Shown here piece by piece: positions 1 through 10,012 of a stretch of DNA of 64,000 nucleotides. The DNA comes from Polynucleobacter sp. VK25. Lineage in GTDB: Bacteria > Pseudomonadota > Gammaproteobacteria > Burkholderiales > Burkholderiaceae. Location of the stretch: positions 1,936,071 through 2,000,070 of the forward strand of contig NZ_CP061288.1 of the NCBI RefSeq assembly GCF_018687355.1, in the 5' to 3' direction. The first letter of the stretch is position 1. The number at the start of each line of letters is the position of its first letter. The position numbers and the translations under genes were made by a program. The notes beneath the pieces are model-generated. The model saw nothing but the letters and a program-made list of their open reading frames with translations. It was not told the DNA's origin and searched no databases.

Positions 1-959
1 CCAAATGTGCTCACCATCACTGAAGTTGGCTTTGCAACGCCAATCGCGTAAGAGATCTGAATCAAGCACTTGCTTGCCAAACCAGCAGCAACTACGTTCT
101 TCGCAACATAACGACCAGCGTATGCAGCAGAGCGATCAACCTTAGATGGATCTTTACCAGAGAAAGCACCACCACCGTGAGGAGCTGCGCCGCCGTAGGT
201 ATCTACAATAATTTTTCGCCCAGTTAAGCCGCAATCGCCTTGTGGGCCGCCGATAACGAAACGACCTGTTGGGTTCACCAAAAAGTTAATCGCGCCTTTG
301 ATCAAATGCTTAGGCAATACTGGTTTGATAATTTCTTCGATCACTGCTTCGCGCAATTTCTCGAGAGAGATGTCTTCATCGTGCTGAGTAGACAAAACAA
401 CTGTATCGATCGAGTCAGGCTTGCCATCTACATAACGCAATGTCACTTGTGACTTCGCATCAGGACGCAACCAGTTCAAACGGCCATCGCGACGCAATTG
501 TGATTGACGCTCAACCAAACGATGTGACAAGTGAATCGGCAAAGGCATCAGCTCTGCAGTCTCATCACATGCGTAACCAAACATGAGGCCTTGGTCGCCA
601 GCGCCCTGATCCAGGCCATCATCATGGGCCTTATCAACGCCTTGAGCGATATCGGGACTTTGCTTGTCATAAGCAACCAATACTGCACAACCTTTGTAGT
701 CGATACCGTAGTCAGTGTTGTCGTAGCCAATTTCACGCAAAGTATTGCGGGCAACTTGGATGTAATCAACGTTAGCGTTGGTTGTAATTTCACCAGCCAA
801 AACTACTAAGCCGGTGTTGCACAAAGTTTCTGCTGCAACTCGTGCAGTTGGATCTTGAGCCAAGATGGCATCAAGAATCGAATCAGAGATTTGGTCTGCT
901 ACTTTATCCGGGTGACCTTCAGAAACAGATTCTGAGGTAAAGAAGTAATCATTTGCCAT
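1..959 (-). CDS. metK: S-adenosylmethionine synthetase (methionine adenosyltransferase), C-terminus cut by window edge
   Basis: MetK makes S-adenosylmethionine from methionine and ATP in the cytoplasm. The reverse strand reads from an ATG at 959 ([20 protein letters not shown]) to the window edge without a stop, giving about 319 of the usual 385-390 residues, so only the C-terminal part is missing. The family signatures [12 protein letters not shown] and the glycine-rich [16 protein letters not shown] are both present, and the GHPDK segment near the start belongs to the ATP-binding N-terminal domain. An AAAGGA ribosome-binding site lies about 7 nt before the ATG. The leader carries a SAM-II-type riboswitch, so expression is probably repressed by the enzyme's own product. 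Confidence 0.97.
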   Translation of the reverse strand, partial: MANDYFFTSESVSEGHPDKVADQISDSILDAILAQDPTARVAAETLCNTGLVVLAGEITTNANVDYIQVARNTLREIGYDNTDYGIDYKGCAVLVAYDKQSPDIAQGVDKAHDDGLDQGAGDQGLMFGYACDETAELMPLPIHLSHRLVERQSQLRRDGRLNWLRPDAKSQVTLRYVDGKPDSIDTVVLSTQHDEDISLEKLREAVIEEIIKPVLPKHLIKGAINFLVNPTGRFVIGGPQGDCGLTGRKIIVDTYGGAAPHGGGAFSGKDPSKVDRSAAYAGRYVAKNVVAAGLASKCLIQISYAIGVAKPTSVMVSTF

Positions 960-1017
960 TGCATATTCCTTTAATAATTAACACGATCATAGGGACAACT
1001 CGACGTGCCAGGAACTA

Positions 1018-1080
1018 CAACGGCGACGCTTTAGCAGAATTTATGAATCGCCCTGCAAGTTGCCTTAACTCAGCGATAGG
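1018..1080 (-). promoter_or_regulatory. SAM-II-type (SAM-II/SAM-V superfamily) riboswitch upstream of metK
   Basis: Read on the reverse strand, the leader contains the landmarks of the SAM-II pseudoknot aptamer in order: UGAGUUAA, then UUGCA, then AUAAAUU, then GCUAAA. P1 can form from AUCGCU (1077-1072) with GGCGAU. The pseudoknot helix can form from GCAG with CUGC, and from GGC (after UUAA) with GCC after GCUAAA. Helix positions differ from the published metX SAM-II sequence as I remember it but still pair, which looks like covariation. The aptamer ends about 60 nt before the metK ATG, leaving room for an expression platform that I could not resolve. SAM-II and SAM-V share the binding core, so the exact class needs a covariance-model score. 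Confidence 0.88.
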
Positions 1081-1083
1081 GTA

Positions 1084-1113
1084 ATTTTATCTGAAAAATG
1101 CCTAATTCAGCAA
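1084..1113 (-). promoter_or_regulatory. Probable sigma-70 promoter of metK
   Basis: On the reverse strand TTGCTG (1113-1108) and TAAAAT (1089-1084) are separated by 18 bp. A start point 6-7 nt after the -10 would fall at about 1077, the first base of the SAM-II aptamer helix. This agreement between promoter and aptamer is the main support. Confidence 0.6.
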
Positions 1114-1162
1114 ATCAACCTGAAATCCACACACTGAGAGCGGCATTGAATATCATTGGGGG

Positions 1163-2023
1163 GTGAGAAAACTCCTACTTAAGCTCTGCCTCAATACGAT
1201 TGCCGTGCTTCCACTTGCGCTTGTACAGCTTATTGGGGCTTCTTTAGGCATGCTGGCATATGTTGGCTCAAAACAGTACCGCTCACTTTTTCGCCCTCAA
1301 TATGAAGCTGTTGTGAATACACGTGGCTTGCCACTCAAGCTATGGGAAGCGGTGCGCGCCTCCGGAATGTTGTTTTCAGACAGCTTGTGGATTTGGCGGA
1401 ATCCACAAAAAGCCCTCTCATTAGTAGAAGTGCAAAACTGGGATGTAGTTGAAGCAGCAATCGGCGAAGGGCATGGCTTGGTGATGCTGACACCTCACCT
1501 CGGTGGCTTTGAAATCATCCCGCGCGTACTTGCCCAACATTTCCCAGCAACGATTCTTTACCGACCCTCACGCCAAGAATGGCTTAATGAGGTAGTAGAA
1601 GAGGGTCGCGCCTACCCTAATATGCATTTCGTTCCAACCAACCTCAATGGCGTGCGCCAAATGACTAGAGCGCTCACACGCGGCGAGGCTATTGGCATTC
1701 TTCCGGATCAGGTACCCAGTGGCGGTGAAGGTGTGTGGGTTCCGTTCTTCGGGCGCCCCGCGTACACAACACCATTACCGGCGCGTCTTGCCAATCGCAA
1801 TAGCACGCCAGTAGTGATGTTTACCGCTAAGCGCAAAGGCCTTGGCCAGGGCTGGCTCATGCAAGCAACCCGTCTTGCGCCTTTATCTGAAGATGCCAAC
1901 ATTGCTGCTGCAGAACTCAATGTCGCTATTGAAAATGCAGTTCTCGTCGCGCCAGAACAATTCATTTGGTCATATAACCGCTACAAGCATCCCGCCGGTG
2001 CAGAATTGCCTCCAAGCAATTAA
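1163..2023 (+). CDS. lpxL: LpxL/HtrB-family lipid A biosynthesis acyltransferase (first paralogue)
   Basis: Members of this family move an acyl chain from acyl-ACP onto the Kdo2-lipid A precursor at the inner face of the cytoplasmic membrane. The 286-residue product has an N-terminal hydrophobic anchor (about residues 8-35) and the catalytic HX4E motif as H112LGGFE117, followed by a conserved LPDQVPSGGEG segment. It starts at a GTG at 1163 after a G-rich stretch; no upstream in-frame start fits better. It begins a same-strand run lpxL-lpxL-dapF with a 23-bp gap to the next gene and is divergent from metK. It is clearly less like the paralogues at 2047 and 25281 than these are to each other, so it probably has a different chain or position preference. 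Confidence 0.88.
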   Translation: MRKLLLKLCLNTIAVLPLALVQLIGASLGMLAYVGSKQYRSLFRPQYEAVVNTRGLPLKLWEAVRASGMLFSDSLWIWRNPQKALSLVEVQNWDVVEAAIGEGHGLVMLTPHLGGFEIIPRVLAQHFPATILYRPSRQEWLNEVVEEGRAYPNMHFVPTNLNGVRQMTRALTRGEAIGILPDQVPSGGEGVWVPFFGRPAYTTPLPARLANRNSTPVVMFTAKRKGLGQGWLMQATRLAPLSEDANIAAAELNVAIENAVLVAPEQFIWSYNRYKHPAGAELPPSN

Positions 2024-2046
2024 ATAAATTCGTTATCATTTCTGGA

Positions 2047-2946
2047 ATGACCTGGTTACAAAACCTTTTCAATTTCTTGGCGCTCAGTCTTCTGCGCCTC
2101 TTCGCCTTTCTACCTTATACGATTACCGTCCATGTGGGCTATGGCCTAGGTTGGCTTGCCGCCCATATTCCGAATAGCCGCACCCATGTAGTGAAAACCA
2201 ATTTACGTTTGTGCTTTCCAAATCTAAGCGCAAAAGAAATTGACGATCTCGCCATTGAGCACTGGAAACTATTTGGCCGTAGCGTACTCGAGAGAAGTCG
2301 AATCTGGCTTGGTAGCGGCAAACAAATTACCGACATTGTCACCATTAAATCAGCCATCACCTTAGGGGATCGCAAGCCGCGCCTACTCATTAACCCACAC
2401 TTTGTTGGCCTTGAAGGTGGCTTCATGGCCCTATCAGTCTTGGCCACTCAACACGACTGGCCTCGTGGCGCAGGGCTTTATCAAAATATGAAAAATCCTT
2501 TCTTCAATCAAAAAATGATTGAGTGGAGAAATCGTTTTGGTGGAAAGTCAATTGAAAGACAAAGTCGCTTACGCGATCTCATCCGAGAAATTCAAACGGG
2601 CAACTTTATTTTCATTGCGCCCGATATTGATTTAGGTCCGCGGGACTCGGTCTTCGTGCCCTTCTTTGGCATTCAGACCAACACCATCACTTCCGTATCT
2701 CGCCTGGCAAGGCTTAGCGGTGCTGAGGTCTGCTTAATGACGACCATACTAAATAATGATCGTAAAGCCTACACCTGTCACATCAGCGAACCTTTGCCGA
2801 ACTTTCCAAGCGATGATGTTGAAAAAGATACGGCACGTTTAAATGAATATATCGAAGAGCTTGTTCGCGAAAGACCGGCAGAGTACTATTGGGTACATAA
2901 GCGTTTTAAACACAGACCCGAAGGCGAAGCTAGTCTTTACGATTAA
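2047..2946 (+). CDS. LpxL/HtrB-family lipid A acyltransferase (second paralogue)
   Basis: This is a 299-residue late acyltransferase of lipid A synthesis with an N-terminal membrane helix (about residues 8-38) and the catalytic HX4E motif as H118FVGLE123. The segment [19 protein letters not shown] and the later IAPDIDLG and FFGIQTNT motifs are family hallmarks. It starts with ATG at 2047, 23 bp after the preceding lpxL, and is followed by dapF after 11 bp, so the three genes are probably co-transcribed. It shares long identical blocks with the gene at 25281 (for example [12 protein letters not shown] near the end), which marks the two as recent paralogues. Which acyl position each serves cannot be told from sequence. 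Confidence 0.88.
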   Translation: MTWLQNLFNFLALSLLRLFAFLPYTITVHVGYGLGWLAAHIPNSRTHVVKTNLRLCFPNLSAKEIDDLAIEHWKLFGRSVLERSRIWLGSGKQITDIVTIKSAITLGDRKPRLLINPHFVGLEGGFMALSVLATQHDWPRGAGLYQNMKNPFFNQKMIEWRNRFGGKSIERQSRLRDLIREIQTGNFIFIAPDIDLGPRDSVFVPFFGIQTNTITSVSRLARLSGAEVCLMTTILNNDRKAYTCHISEPLPNFPSDDVEKDTARLNEYIEELVRERPAEYYWVHKRFKHRPEGEASLYD

Positions 2947-2957
2947 ACGGAAATATT

Positions 2958-3860
2958 TTGAGTACCAATACCAGCAACCCAGTACGTAAGCTACGCTTCA
3001 CCAAGATGCATGGTGCTGGCAATGATTTCATTGTGCTCAATGGCATTAATCAAGATCTCAGTGGCATTAGCAAGGAACAATGGCAAGCGTTAGCGCATCG
3101 TCAATTTGGCATTGGCGCCGATCAAATTCTTTTAGTTGAAAAAGCAACGCGTCCTGATGCGGACTTTAGATATCGCATCTTCAATTCTGACGGCGGTGAA
3201 GTCGAGCAATGCGGCAACGGCTCACGTTGCTTCGTGCGTTTTGTGTTGGATCAAGGCTTATCTAACAAGAACCCTTTGCGGGTTGAAGTTGCACACACCG
3301 TTCTGACCCTCAAATCCCATCCCGATGGCCAGGTTGAGGTAGATATGGGTGCACCTATTTTTGAACATAGTCATATTCCATTTAACGCAAATGGTTTGGC
3401 AAGTGTCCAAGAGTTTCAAGAAACGCTCTATGCACTTCCTCTGAACCACCCTGCTACCCACGACAGTTTGGTTGGCGTTTTATCCATGGGCAACCCACAT
3501 GCAGTGCAAGTGGTTGGTGATGTTGATAGCGCACCCGTGCTAGAGGAAGGCCCTGAGATTGAACGGTTTGTGGCGTTTCCAAAAAAGGTAAACGTCGGTT
3601 ATATGCAAGCGATCAATCGCAATGCAATCAAGTTGCGCGTTTTCGAACGTGGCGCTGGGGAAACCTTAGCCTGTGGAACTGGCGCTTGTGCGGCGGTTGT
3701 TTCAGGAATACGCAGAGGCTTATTGGATTCACCAGTAAAAGTACATACCCGTGGCGGAGACCTGCTGATTGCTTGGGCTGGAGTCATTGAGGGGGTTGCT
3801 CAACCCGTCATCATGACTGGTCCAGCGGTTACCGTCTTTGAGGGTGAAACAGAAATCTAA
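2958..3860 (+). CDS. dapF: Diaminopimelate epimerase
   Basis: DapF interconverts LL- and meso-diaminopimelate, the last steps toward lysine and the peptidoglycan cross-linking amino acid. The 300-residue product shows the N-terminal [10 protein letters not shown] signature and the two catalytic cysteines in mirrored motifs, C85 in [10 protein letters not shown] and C239 in LACGTGAC. The start used is a TTG at 2958, 11 bp after the acyltransferase stop; the family's first strand begins only at residue 11, so a slightly later start cannot be excluded. The stop lies in a hairpin shared with the convergent pyrE gene. Confidence 0.96.
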   Translation: MSTNTSNPVRKLRFTKMHGAGNDFIVLNGINQDLSGISKEQWQALAHRQFGIGADQILLVEKATRPDADFRYRIFNSDGGEVEQCGNGSRCFVRFVLDQGLSNKNPLRVEVAHTVLTLKSHPDGQVEVDMGAPIFEHSHIPFNANGLASVQEFQETLYALPLNHPATHDSLVGVLSMGNPHAVQVVGDVDSAPVLEEGPEIERFVAFPKKVNVGYMQAINRNAIKLRVFERGAGETLACGTGACAAVVSGIRRGLLDSPVKVHTRGGDLLIAWAGVIEGVAQPVIMTGPAVTVFEGETEI

Positions 3861-3878
3861 GAGTCGTCGCTCTTAGAT
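3855..3878. terminator. Hairpin spanning both stop codons of convergent dapF and pyrE
   Basis: ATCTAAGAG (3855-3863) and CTCTTAGAT (3870-3878) form a perfect 9-bp stem with loop TCGTCG. The dapF stop (3858-3860) and the pyrE stop (3873-3875) are in opposite arms. Neither side has a good T-tract, so it may act as a weak two-way terminator or only protect RNA ends. Confidence 0.5.
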
Positions 3879-4541
3879 GCCATATTTATCGCGATAGGCT
3901 TTTACTGCTGGTAAATAATTTGTGAGCTGAGTGTCACTTGAGGCCATCAAGAACGACATTAATCCAGTCAAGTTGGCAATCGTAATCACTGGCAAACCAA
4001 ACTCTTGCTCAACTGCTTGCACAGCAGATTTTTCGCCAATATCCACCGCATTGCCTGAGCGCTCCATCCGATCTAAAGCAATTAATACTGCCGCAGGCTC
4101 TGCTCCAGCTTTTCGAATGAGATCGACAGATTCCCTGACTGAAGTACCGGCAGAAATGACGTCATCAATAATGACAACTCGGCCTTTGACTGGTGCCCCA
4201 ACTAACATACCGCCTTCACCATGATCTTTGGCTTCTTTGCGGTTGTAGGCATAAGGCACGTTGACACCGTTATCGGCTAAAGCGATAGCCGTGGCTGCTG
4301 CAAGCGTGATTCCCTTATATGCAGGGCCATAAAGCATGTCGAATTGCAGCTTAGATTCTTGCAAGGCTTTAGCGTAGTAGCGACCCAAGGCACTTAAGCG
4401 AGCACCATCATTAAATTCACCCGCATTAAAGAAATAAGGCGAGAGTCTTCCGGCTTTAGTTTTAAACTCTCCGAAGGACAAAACCTTTGCCTCCAAGGCA
4501 AAACGAATAAAGTTATCTTGATTTGAATTATTTGAGCTCAT
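3873..4541 (-). CDS. pyrE: Orotate phosphoribosyltransferase
   Basis: PyrE joins orotate to PRPP to form OMP in pyrimidine synthesis. The 222-residue protein aligns along its length with the enterobacterial type: [11 protein letters not shown] near the N-terminus, the mobile catalytic loop [11 protein letters not shown] (101-111) and the PRPP-binding motif [13 protein letters not shown] (122-134). It starts at an ATG at 4541, only 8 bp from the start of the divergent xthA, so its promoter and leader must lie inside xthA. It converges with dapF at a hairpin covering both stops. Confidence 0.96.
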   Translation of the reverse strand: MSSNNSNQDNFIRFALEAKVLSFGEFKTKAGRLSPYFFNAGEFNDGARLSALGRYYAKALQESKLQFDMLYGPAYKGITLAAATAIALADNGVNVPYAYNRKEAKDHGEGGMLVGAPVKGRVVIIDDVISAGTSVRESVDLIRKAGAEPAAVLIALDRMERSGNAVDIGEKSAVQAVEQEFGLPVITIANLTGLMSFLMASSDTQLTNYLPAVKAYRDKYGI

Positions 4542-4549
4542 AGGCCTAC

Positions 4550-5332
4550 ATGTTACGCATCATTTCCGCGAACCTCAACGGTATCCGTTCTGCAGTCAAA
4601 AAAGGCTTTCTGCCATGGGCATTGAAGCAAAAAGCCGACTTCATTTGCATGCAAGAGCTTAAAGCCCAACGTGATGACCTAGAAGACGCCATTCTCAACC
4701 CTGATGGCATGCACGGGTTTTTCCATCACGCCGAGAAGAAGGGCTATAGCGGCTGCGGGATTTATACGCCCCATAAGCCAGACGAAGTCTTATATGGGTA
4801 TGGCAATGAAGAGTTTGATGCGGAAGGACGCTACGTAGAGGCCCGTTTTAAAGGCTTATCAGTCATCTCTGTTTACATGCCCTCAGGCTCTAGCTCTGAG
4901 GAGCGCCAAGAGGCCAAATACCGCTATCTCGATAGTTTTCTGCCTCACCTTGTCGCCCTCAAAAAATCAGGGCGTGAAATCGTCCTATGCGGCGATGTCA
5001 ATATTGCCCATCAAGAAATTGATCTAAAGAACTGGAAAGGCAATCTCAAGAATTCTGGCTTCTTACCGGAAGAGCGCGCATGGCTTACCAATCTCTTTAG
5101 CAAAGTGGGTTACGTCGATGTCTATCGACAGCTTGAGCCAGAGGCAACTGATGCTTGCTACACCTGGTGGAGCAATCGTGGCCAAGCCTATACTAAGAAT
5201 GTTGGATGGCGCATTGACTATCACATCACTACACCCGGTATTGCTGCTACCGCTAAGAAAACTGCTGTCTACAAAGATGAAAAGTTTTCAGATCACGCGC
5301 CACTCACTGTGGACTACGACTGGAAAATTTAA
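4550..5332 (+). CDS. xthA: Exodeoxyribonuclease III family AP endonuclease
   Basis: Enzymes of this family cut DNA at abasic sites and trim 3' ends in base excision repair. The 260-residue product has the family metal and catalytic residues: N8 and N10 in SANLNG, E36 in MQELK, Y109, D149 and N151 in CGDVNIAH, and the terminal D248-H249 pair in [10 protein letters not shown]. It reads from ATG at 4550, 8 bp from divergent pyrE, with no clear Shine-Dalgarno sequence in that gap, so it may be leaderless or have its leader inside pyrE. A strong bidirectional terminator follows. Confidence 0.94.
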   Translation: MLRIISANLNGIRSAVKKGFLPWALKQKADFICMQELKAQRDDLEDAILNPDGMHGFFHHAEKKGYSGCGIYTPHKPDEVLYGYGNEEFDAEGRYVEARFKGLSVISVYMPSGSSSEERQEAKYRYLDSFLPHLVALKKSGREIVLCGDVNIAHQEIDLKNWKGNLKNSGFLPEERAWLTNLFSKVGYVDVYRQLEPEATDACYTWWSNRGQAYTKNVGWRIDYHITTPGIAATAKKTAVYKDEKFSDHAPLTVDYDWKI

Positions 5333-5358
5333 GCAGTCGTAAATGTAAATAAAAAATG

Positions 5359-5386
5359 AAAGGGGAGTTACTCCCCTTCTTTTTTG
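5359..5386. terminator. Bidirectional intrinsic terminator between xthA and ampG
   Basis: AAGGGGAG (5360-5367) and CTCCCCTT (5371-5378) form an 8-bp stem with the triloop TTA, which is also the ampG stop codon on the reverse strand. The forward strand continues CTTTTTTG; the reverse strand continues TCATTTTTTA. Confidence 0.85.
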
Positions 5387-6687
5387 ATCTGAACGATCTT
5401 GAAATGAATCGTTGCCCAAATGAGAAGTAAAACGGGAGCGCCAATAATGGCGGTGCCGTAGAAGAATGCTTGGTATCCAAAGTTATCAACGAACACTCCG
5501 GAGAAGCCCGCCAACCATTTGGGTAGCAGCAACATCATCGAGCTAAACAAGGCGTACTGCGTTGCTGAATAGCGGATATTAGTAAGCGAAGATAAGAAGG
5601 CAATAAAGGCTGCACTAGCAATGCCAGAGCTTAAGTTATCTGCGGAGATCACCCAAATCAAACCATGCAAATCGTGACCTTGGGTTGCCAACCACGCAAA
5701 TAATAAATTACTGACTGCCGAAAGAACAGCGCCTACAAATAGAATTCGGAGCACACCAAAGCGCAGCGTGAGCACGCCACCAACAAAGGCGCCTACTAAA
5801 GTCATCACCACACCAAATACTTTGCTTACTGCGGCAACTTCATCTTTGGTGTAACCCATGTCTACATAAAATGGGTTGGCCATAATGCCCATCACGACAT
5901 CGCTAATACGATAGACAGCAATTAAAGACAAAATCAGCACTGCATGCCAGCGATAGCGGCTAATAAATTCTGCAAAAGGCTCAACCAGAGTTTGATACAG
6001 CCATGCTTTAGCAGTCCGCACCTTTGCTAACTCATACTTCACAGGCTCTTTACTTAAAAGGGTTGTAATCACACCAACCCCAATAGATGCCGCCATACAG
6101 AGATAGGCAAATTGCCATGCACCCGCATCGTAACCACTGCCTGTTTCAGCACGAGCAGCAAGCCATAGAACCCCAGCACCAGCCCAAATCAAAGCCAGTC
6201 GATAACCAGTTTGATAAGTAGCCGCTAAGGCTGCCTGATGATCGCTATTGGCAGACTCAATCCGAAATGCATCTAAGGCAATATCCTGAGTAGCAGATCC
6301 AAAGGCCACTAACAGTGCACACCAAACAATGGAATTGAGTGCAAGCTTTGGATCTAAGGTCGACATACCAACCAAGCCCAAAATAATGAGTGCTTGCGCA
6401 AAAAGTAACCAGCTACGGCGGCGACCAAATAATTTGGTAAGGAGTGGAATTTGCAAACGGTCTACGAGAGGCGCCCAAACCCACTTAAAGGCATAGATCA
6501 AACCTACCCAAGTTAAATAACCAATGGTGCTGCGATCAATGCCAGCCTCACGCAACCAAAAACTAAGCGTTCCAAGGATGAGCAATAAAGGAAGGCCTGC
6601 GGAGAAGCCCAAGAACAGCATACGCAAACAAGGCCATTCGAGATAAACCCGAAAGTCTTTTAACCAAGATTGGACTGCAGTGAACAC
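5368..6687 (-). CDS. ampG: AmpG-like MFS permease (muropeptide or related transporter)
   Basis: AmpG permeases import anhydro-muropeptides released during wall turnover so they can be recycled. The 439-residue protein is strongly hydrophobic with about 12-14 predicted membrane helices and has the AmpG-type N-terminus (LRMLFLGFSAGLPLLLI), the early cytoplasmic loop KWVWAPLVDR, and GSATQDIALDAFR in the middle of the N-terminal half. Its stop is in the loop of the terminator shared with xthA. It starts 15 bp from the left end of metW and is transcribed in the same direction. Substrate is inferred from family only; some members are of unknown specificity. Confidence 0.85.
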   Translation of the reverse strand: MFTAVQSWLKDFRVYLEWPCLRMLFLGFSAGLPLLLILGTLSFWLREAGIDRSTIGYLTWVGLIYAFKWVWAPLVDRLQIPLLTKLFGRRRSWLLFAQALIILGLVGMSTLDPKLALNSIVWCALLVAFGSATQDIALDAFRIESANSDHQAALAATYQTGYRLALIWAGAGVLWLAARAETGSGYDAGAWQFAYLCMAASIGVGVITTLLSKEPVKYELAKVRTAKAWLYQTLVEPFAEFISRYRWHAVLILSLIAVYRISDVVMGIMANPFYVDMGYTKDEVAAVSKVFGVVMTLVGAFVGGVLTLRFGVLRILFVGAVLSAVSNLLFAWLATQGHDLHGLIWVISADNLSSGIASAAFIAFLSSLTNIRYSATQYALFSSMMLLLPKWLAGFSGVFVDNFGYQAFFYGTAIIGAPVLLLIWATIHFKIVQIKKEGE

Positions 6688-6702
6688 CTGTGAATTTTTA
6701 TT

Positions 6703-7296
6703 CTACGCGCGACGAATGCGGAACAAGGCGAGGCTGCCAAAGAGATTTGGCATCAACGTTACCTGTCGACCCTCATGCAAGATGCATTGATCGACCACCT
6801 TTAACCCAAGGCTTGATGCCAACTTCTCAAAGTCTGCAACAGTCAGCACCCGTACGTTGGGCGTGTTGTACCACTGGTAAGGCAAGCTCTTAGATACTGG
6901 CATGCGTCCAAGGCCAACGGCGAGGCGATGCGACCAGTGACCAAAGTTCGGAAATGAAATGATGGATTCTTTTCCTACGCGCACTACTTCACGCAAAATC
7001 TTCTCTGTCTGATGAATCGTTTGTAAAGTCTGTGAAAGTACAACCGTATCAAAACTATTGTCTTCAAAAAGCGCTAGACCGCCTTCAAGATCCTGCTGGA
7101 TTGTATTCAAGCCTTTTTGCACGCAAGAGAGTACGCGCGCATCATCAATTTCAACGCCATAGGCATGAACCGGTTTTTGTTTCTGCAAAAACTCTAGAAA
7201 ACTACCGTCACCACAACCGAGATCCAACACTTGTGTGTTTGGTGCAATCCAATTAGCTATGGCAGCAAAGTCAGCGCGCTTTGTGAAATTACTCAT
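6703..7296 (-). CDS. metW: MetW, methyltransferase-fold partner of MetX
   Basis: The 197-residue protein has a class I methyltransferase fold with the SAM-motif-like [12 protein letters not shown] at residues 23-34, and ends in the MetW-type segment [15 protein letters not shown]. In proteobacteria MetW occurs with MetX and supports homoserine acylation in methionine synthesis; no methyltransferase reaction is firmly established. Its ATG overlaps the metX stop in an ATGA, so translation is coupled to metX. Confidence 0.93.
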   Translation of the reverse strand: MSNFTKRADFAAIANWIAPNTQVLDLGCGDGSFLEFLQKQKPVHAYGVEIDDARVLSCVQKGLNTIQQDLEGGLALFEDNSFDTVVLSQTLQTIHQTEKILREVVRVGKESIISFPNFGHWSHRLAVGLGRMPVSKSLPYQWYNTPNVRVLTVADFEKLASSLGLKVVDQCILHEGRQVTLMPNLFGSLALFRIRRA

Positions 7297-8432
7297 GCTT
7301 GAGCCTCACGCATTTGCTTAAAGTAAGCTCTCACGAGGTTGTGATAACGCTCATCATCCAAAAGGAAAGCGTCGTGACCATGTGGCGCATCAATCTCGGC
7401 ATAGGTGACTTCGCTCTTGTTACTGAGCAATGACTGAACGATTTCACGGCTACGGTTAGGCGGAAAACGCCAATCGGTTGAAAAGCTCACAACTAAGAAC
7501 TTTGCCTGAACCTCTGCTAGCGCGCGATTCAGACTACCATCGTAACGACGTGCAGGATCGAAATAATCTAAGGCACGTGTAATGAGTAAGTAGGTGTTAG
7601 CGTCAAAATAAGTTGAAAACTTATCGCCTTGATGGCGCAAATAACTTTCAACCTCAAACTCAACATCAAAGCTAAAGCGGTAATCATGAGACTCGCCATT
7701 GGGGCGTTGTAATTCACGCCCAAATTTTTCTGCCATGTCATCATCAGATAAATAGGTGATGTGACCGACCATACGGGCTAAACGCAAGCCGCGCTTTGGC
7801 ACAACACCATGCTCATAATAGTTGCCACCATGAAAATCTGGGTCCGACAAAATAGCATTGCGTGCTACTTCATTAAAAGCAATATTTTGCGCACTAAGCT
7901 TTGGAGTAGATGCAACTACAACGCAATGATCTAAGCGCTTAGGAAACTGAATAGCCCAAGCCATAGCCTGCATACCACCCAGGCTGCCGCCCATTACGGC
8001 AGCAAACTTTCGAATACCTAACTTGTCTGCCAAACGAGCTTGGGTGTTTACCCAATCCTCAACAGTGACGACAGGAAAGTCGGCGCCATAGGGCTTGCCA
8101 GTTGCAGGATTAATGCTCATCGGCCCTGTTGAACCAAAACAAGAGCCCAAATTATTAACGCCAATGACAAAAAAGTGATTTGTATCTACCGGCTTGCCAG
8201 GACCAATCATGTTGTCCCACCAACCAATATCCTGTGGGTCTTCTGGGCTTGGTCCAGCTACGTGGTGAGATGCATTCAACGCATGGCAAACGAGTACAGC
8301 GTTGCTTTTGTCGGCATTGAGCTTGCCGTAGGTTTCAATGACTAAATCGTAGCCAGACAACATGGCACCACTCTGCAAAGGCAGGGGCTCGGCAAAATGA
8401 ATGGTGTTTCTAGAGAGGTGTAGCTCGCTCAT
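7293..8432 (-). CDS. metX: Homoserine O-acyltransferase (MetX family)
   Basis: MetX activates homoserine for methionine synthesis by O-acylation, using acetyl-CoA or, in many MetW-associated proteobacterial members, succinyl-CoA. The 379-residue alpha/beta hydrolase has the nucleophile S150 in [10 protein letters not shown]320 in FSTDWRFPP and H353 in GHDAF as a plausible triad, plus the family-specific [12 protein letters not shown]. The acyl donor cannot be read from these motifs. It overlaps slmA upstream by 4 bp and metW downstream by 4 bp, forming a translationally coupled block. Unlike metK, it shows no SAM riboswitch. Confidence 0.94.
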   Translation of the reverse strand: MSELHLSRNTIHFAEPLPLQSGAMLSGYDLVIETYGKLNADKSNAVLVCHALNASHHVAGPSPEDPQDIGWWDNMIGPGKPVDTNHFFVIGVNNLGSCFGSTGPMSINPATGKPYGADFPVVTVEDWVNTQARLADKLGIRKFAAVMGGSLGGMQAMAWAIQFPKRLDHCVVVASTPKLSAQNIAFNEVARNAILSDPDFHGGNYYEHGVVPKRGLRLARMVGHITYLSDDDMAEKFGRELQRPNGESHDYRFSFDVEFEVESYLRHQGDKFSTYFDANTYLLITRALDYFDPARRYDGSLNRALAEVQAKFLVVSFSTDWRFPPNRSREIVQSLLSNKSEVTYAEIDAPHGHDAFLLDDERYHNLVRAYFKQMREAQA

Positions 8433-9079
8433 TCTGACAGGAGAAGGCGCAGACTAACATCGGAGGCTTCTGTTGGCAGCTTCTTAAATCCACTTCGGGC
8501 AAAGCGATGCCAACGACCCAAAACAAAACTCATCAACATGGCAGCGCGAATACTAACCTCTTCTTGACCCAGTTGCGCCCAGTTACCGCCTTGGGTTTGA
8601 GCAATACGCAGCGCTTGCTTCAGAGATGCTTCGACACGATCTAGCACTTGAGTAATACGCTCTTGCAAGCGATCATCTTCTTGCAACAAAGCATCGCCCA
8701 ATAAAACGCGAGTCATACCGGGATTCTTTTCAGCAAAAAATAAAAGCATTTGCAAAATGCCGCGCGCTTGAGCAAGACCAGACTCTTCTTTTTGATTAAT
8801 TTGATTAATCAACCCAAAAACAGTTTGCTCAATAAAAGAAATCAAGCCCTCGAACATCTGCGCCTTACTCGCAAAATGGCGATACAGGGCTGCTTCTGAT
8901 ACCTCGATCTTGGCGGCTAGAGCGGCAGTAGTAACGCGCTCACCCTTAGGGTTTTGTAACATCTCCGCAAGCACTTGCAAAATCTGCAATCGGCGCTCGC
9001 CTGGGCGAGGGCGTTTACGAGCTTTACCAGCGTCAGCGGTGCTGTCGTTGATGTCTGCTGGCTCTATAGATTCACGCAT
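8429..9079 (-). CDS. slmA: SlmA-like TetR-family nucleoid occlusion factor
   Basis: SlmA binds scattered chromosomal sites and blocks FtsZ assembly over the nucleoid. This 216-residue protein has a TetR-type N-terminal HTH ([20 protein letters not shown], about residues 48-67, followed by HFASKAQMF) and a long helical C-terminal domain. The [12 protein letters not shown] lead-in and the position beside argB agree with betaproteobacterial slmA. The gene lies upstream of metX with a 4-bp ATGA overlap and 18 bp after argB. The coupling of a division regulator to methionine genes is unexplained but is seen in related genomes. Confidence 0.85.
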   Translation of the reverse strand: MRESIEPADINDSTADAGKARKRPRPGERRLQILQVLAEMLQNPKGERVTTAALAAKIEVSEAALYRHFASKAQMFEGLISFIEQTVFGLINQINQKEESGLAQARGILQMLLFFAEKNPGMTRVLLGDALLQEDDRLQERITQVLDRVEASLKQALRIAQTQGGNWAQLGQEEVSIRAAMLMSFVLGRWHRFARSGFKKLPTEASDVSLRLLLSE

Positions 9080-9097
9080 GCTTATTTACTTGTCTAC

Positions 9098-10003
9098 TTA
9101 TCTAGAACGGATCATCGTTCCGAACGCTTGCTCGGTCAGAATTTCTAACAATAAAGAATGTTCAATACGGCCGTCGATGATGTGCACTGAATTGACGCCA
9201 CTCTTAGCAGCATCTAGTGCAGAAGAAATTTTTGGCAACATGCCACCGGAAATGGTGCCATCAGCAAACAGTCCATCAATTTCTCGCGCAGTTAAATCTG
9301 TTAGCAACTTGCCGTCTTTATCCATCACGCCGGGAATATTAGTCATCATGACTAACTTCTCTGCATGGAGAATCTCAGCCATCTTGCCGGCTACTAAATC
9401 CGCATTAATGTTGTAAGCCTGGCCTTCAGCGCTAAAGCCAATCGGAGAAATCACCGGAATAAACGCATCGTCTTGCAAGGCCTTAACCACAGCAGGATTA
9501 ATTGCCTCGATTTCACCAACAAAACCGATATCAATCATCTTACTTGGATCAGTATCGCTAGGAATCTTCATTTTCTTAGCGTGAATCAAGCCACCGTCTT
9601 TGCCAGTCAAGCCAACAGCTTGGCCGCCAAAGTGGTTGATCAACATCACAATGTCCTGCTGCACTTCGCCGCCCAGAACCCACTCCACCACTTCCATGGT
9701 TTCTTCATCGGTAACGCGCATTCCCTGAATAAAGGTTCCAGTCTTGCCAATTTTCTTGAGAGCTTCATCAATTTGAGGGCCGCCGCCATGAACTACCACT
9801 GGGTTCATGCCAACTAACTTCAACAAAATGACATCGCGCGCAAAACTTTCTTTGAGGCGCTCTTCAACCATGGCGTTTCCGCCGTACTTAATCACAATAG
9901 TCTTGCCGTGATAGGCGCGAATGTAAGGCAGCGCTTCAGCAAGAATCTCCGCCTTTAATAAAGGTGAGATATCACTTAGAGTAGGCAAAGGCTTAGTCAT
10001 CAC
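9098..10003 (-). CDS. argB: Acetylglutamate kinase
   Basis: ArgB phosphorylates N-acetylglutamate, the second step of arginine synthesis. The 301-residue product shows the amino-acid-kinase motifs K39YGGNAM45 and VHGGGPQI (71-78) and a C-terminal ATP-binding region. A double ATG (10003 and 10000) leaves the exact first residue open by one. It sits 9 bp after dksA on the same strand and 18 bp before slmA. Confidence 0.96.
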   Translation of the reverse strand: MMTKPLPTLSDISPLLKAEILAEALPYIRAYHGKTIVIKYGGNAMVEERLKESFARDVILLKLVGMNPVVVHGGGPQIDEALKKIGKTGTFIQGMRVTDEETMEVVEWVLGGEVQQDIVMLINHFGGQAVGLTGKDGGLIHAKKMKIPSDTDPSKMIDIGFVGEIEAINPAVVKALQDDAFIPVISPIGFSAEGQAYNINADLVAGKMAEILHAEKLVMMTNIPGVMDKDGKLLTDLTAREIDGLFADGTISGGMLPKISSALDAAKSGVNSVHIIDGRIEHSLLLEILTEQAFGTMIRSR

Positions 10004-10012
10004 AAACCTAAT

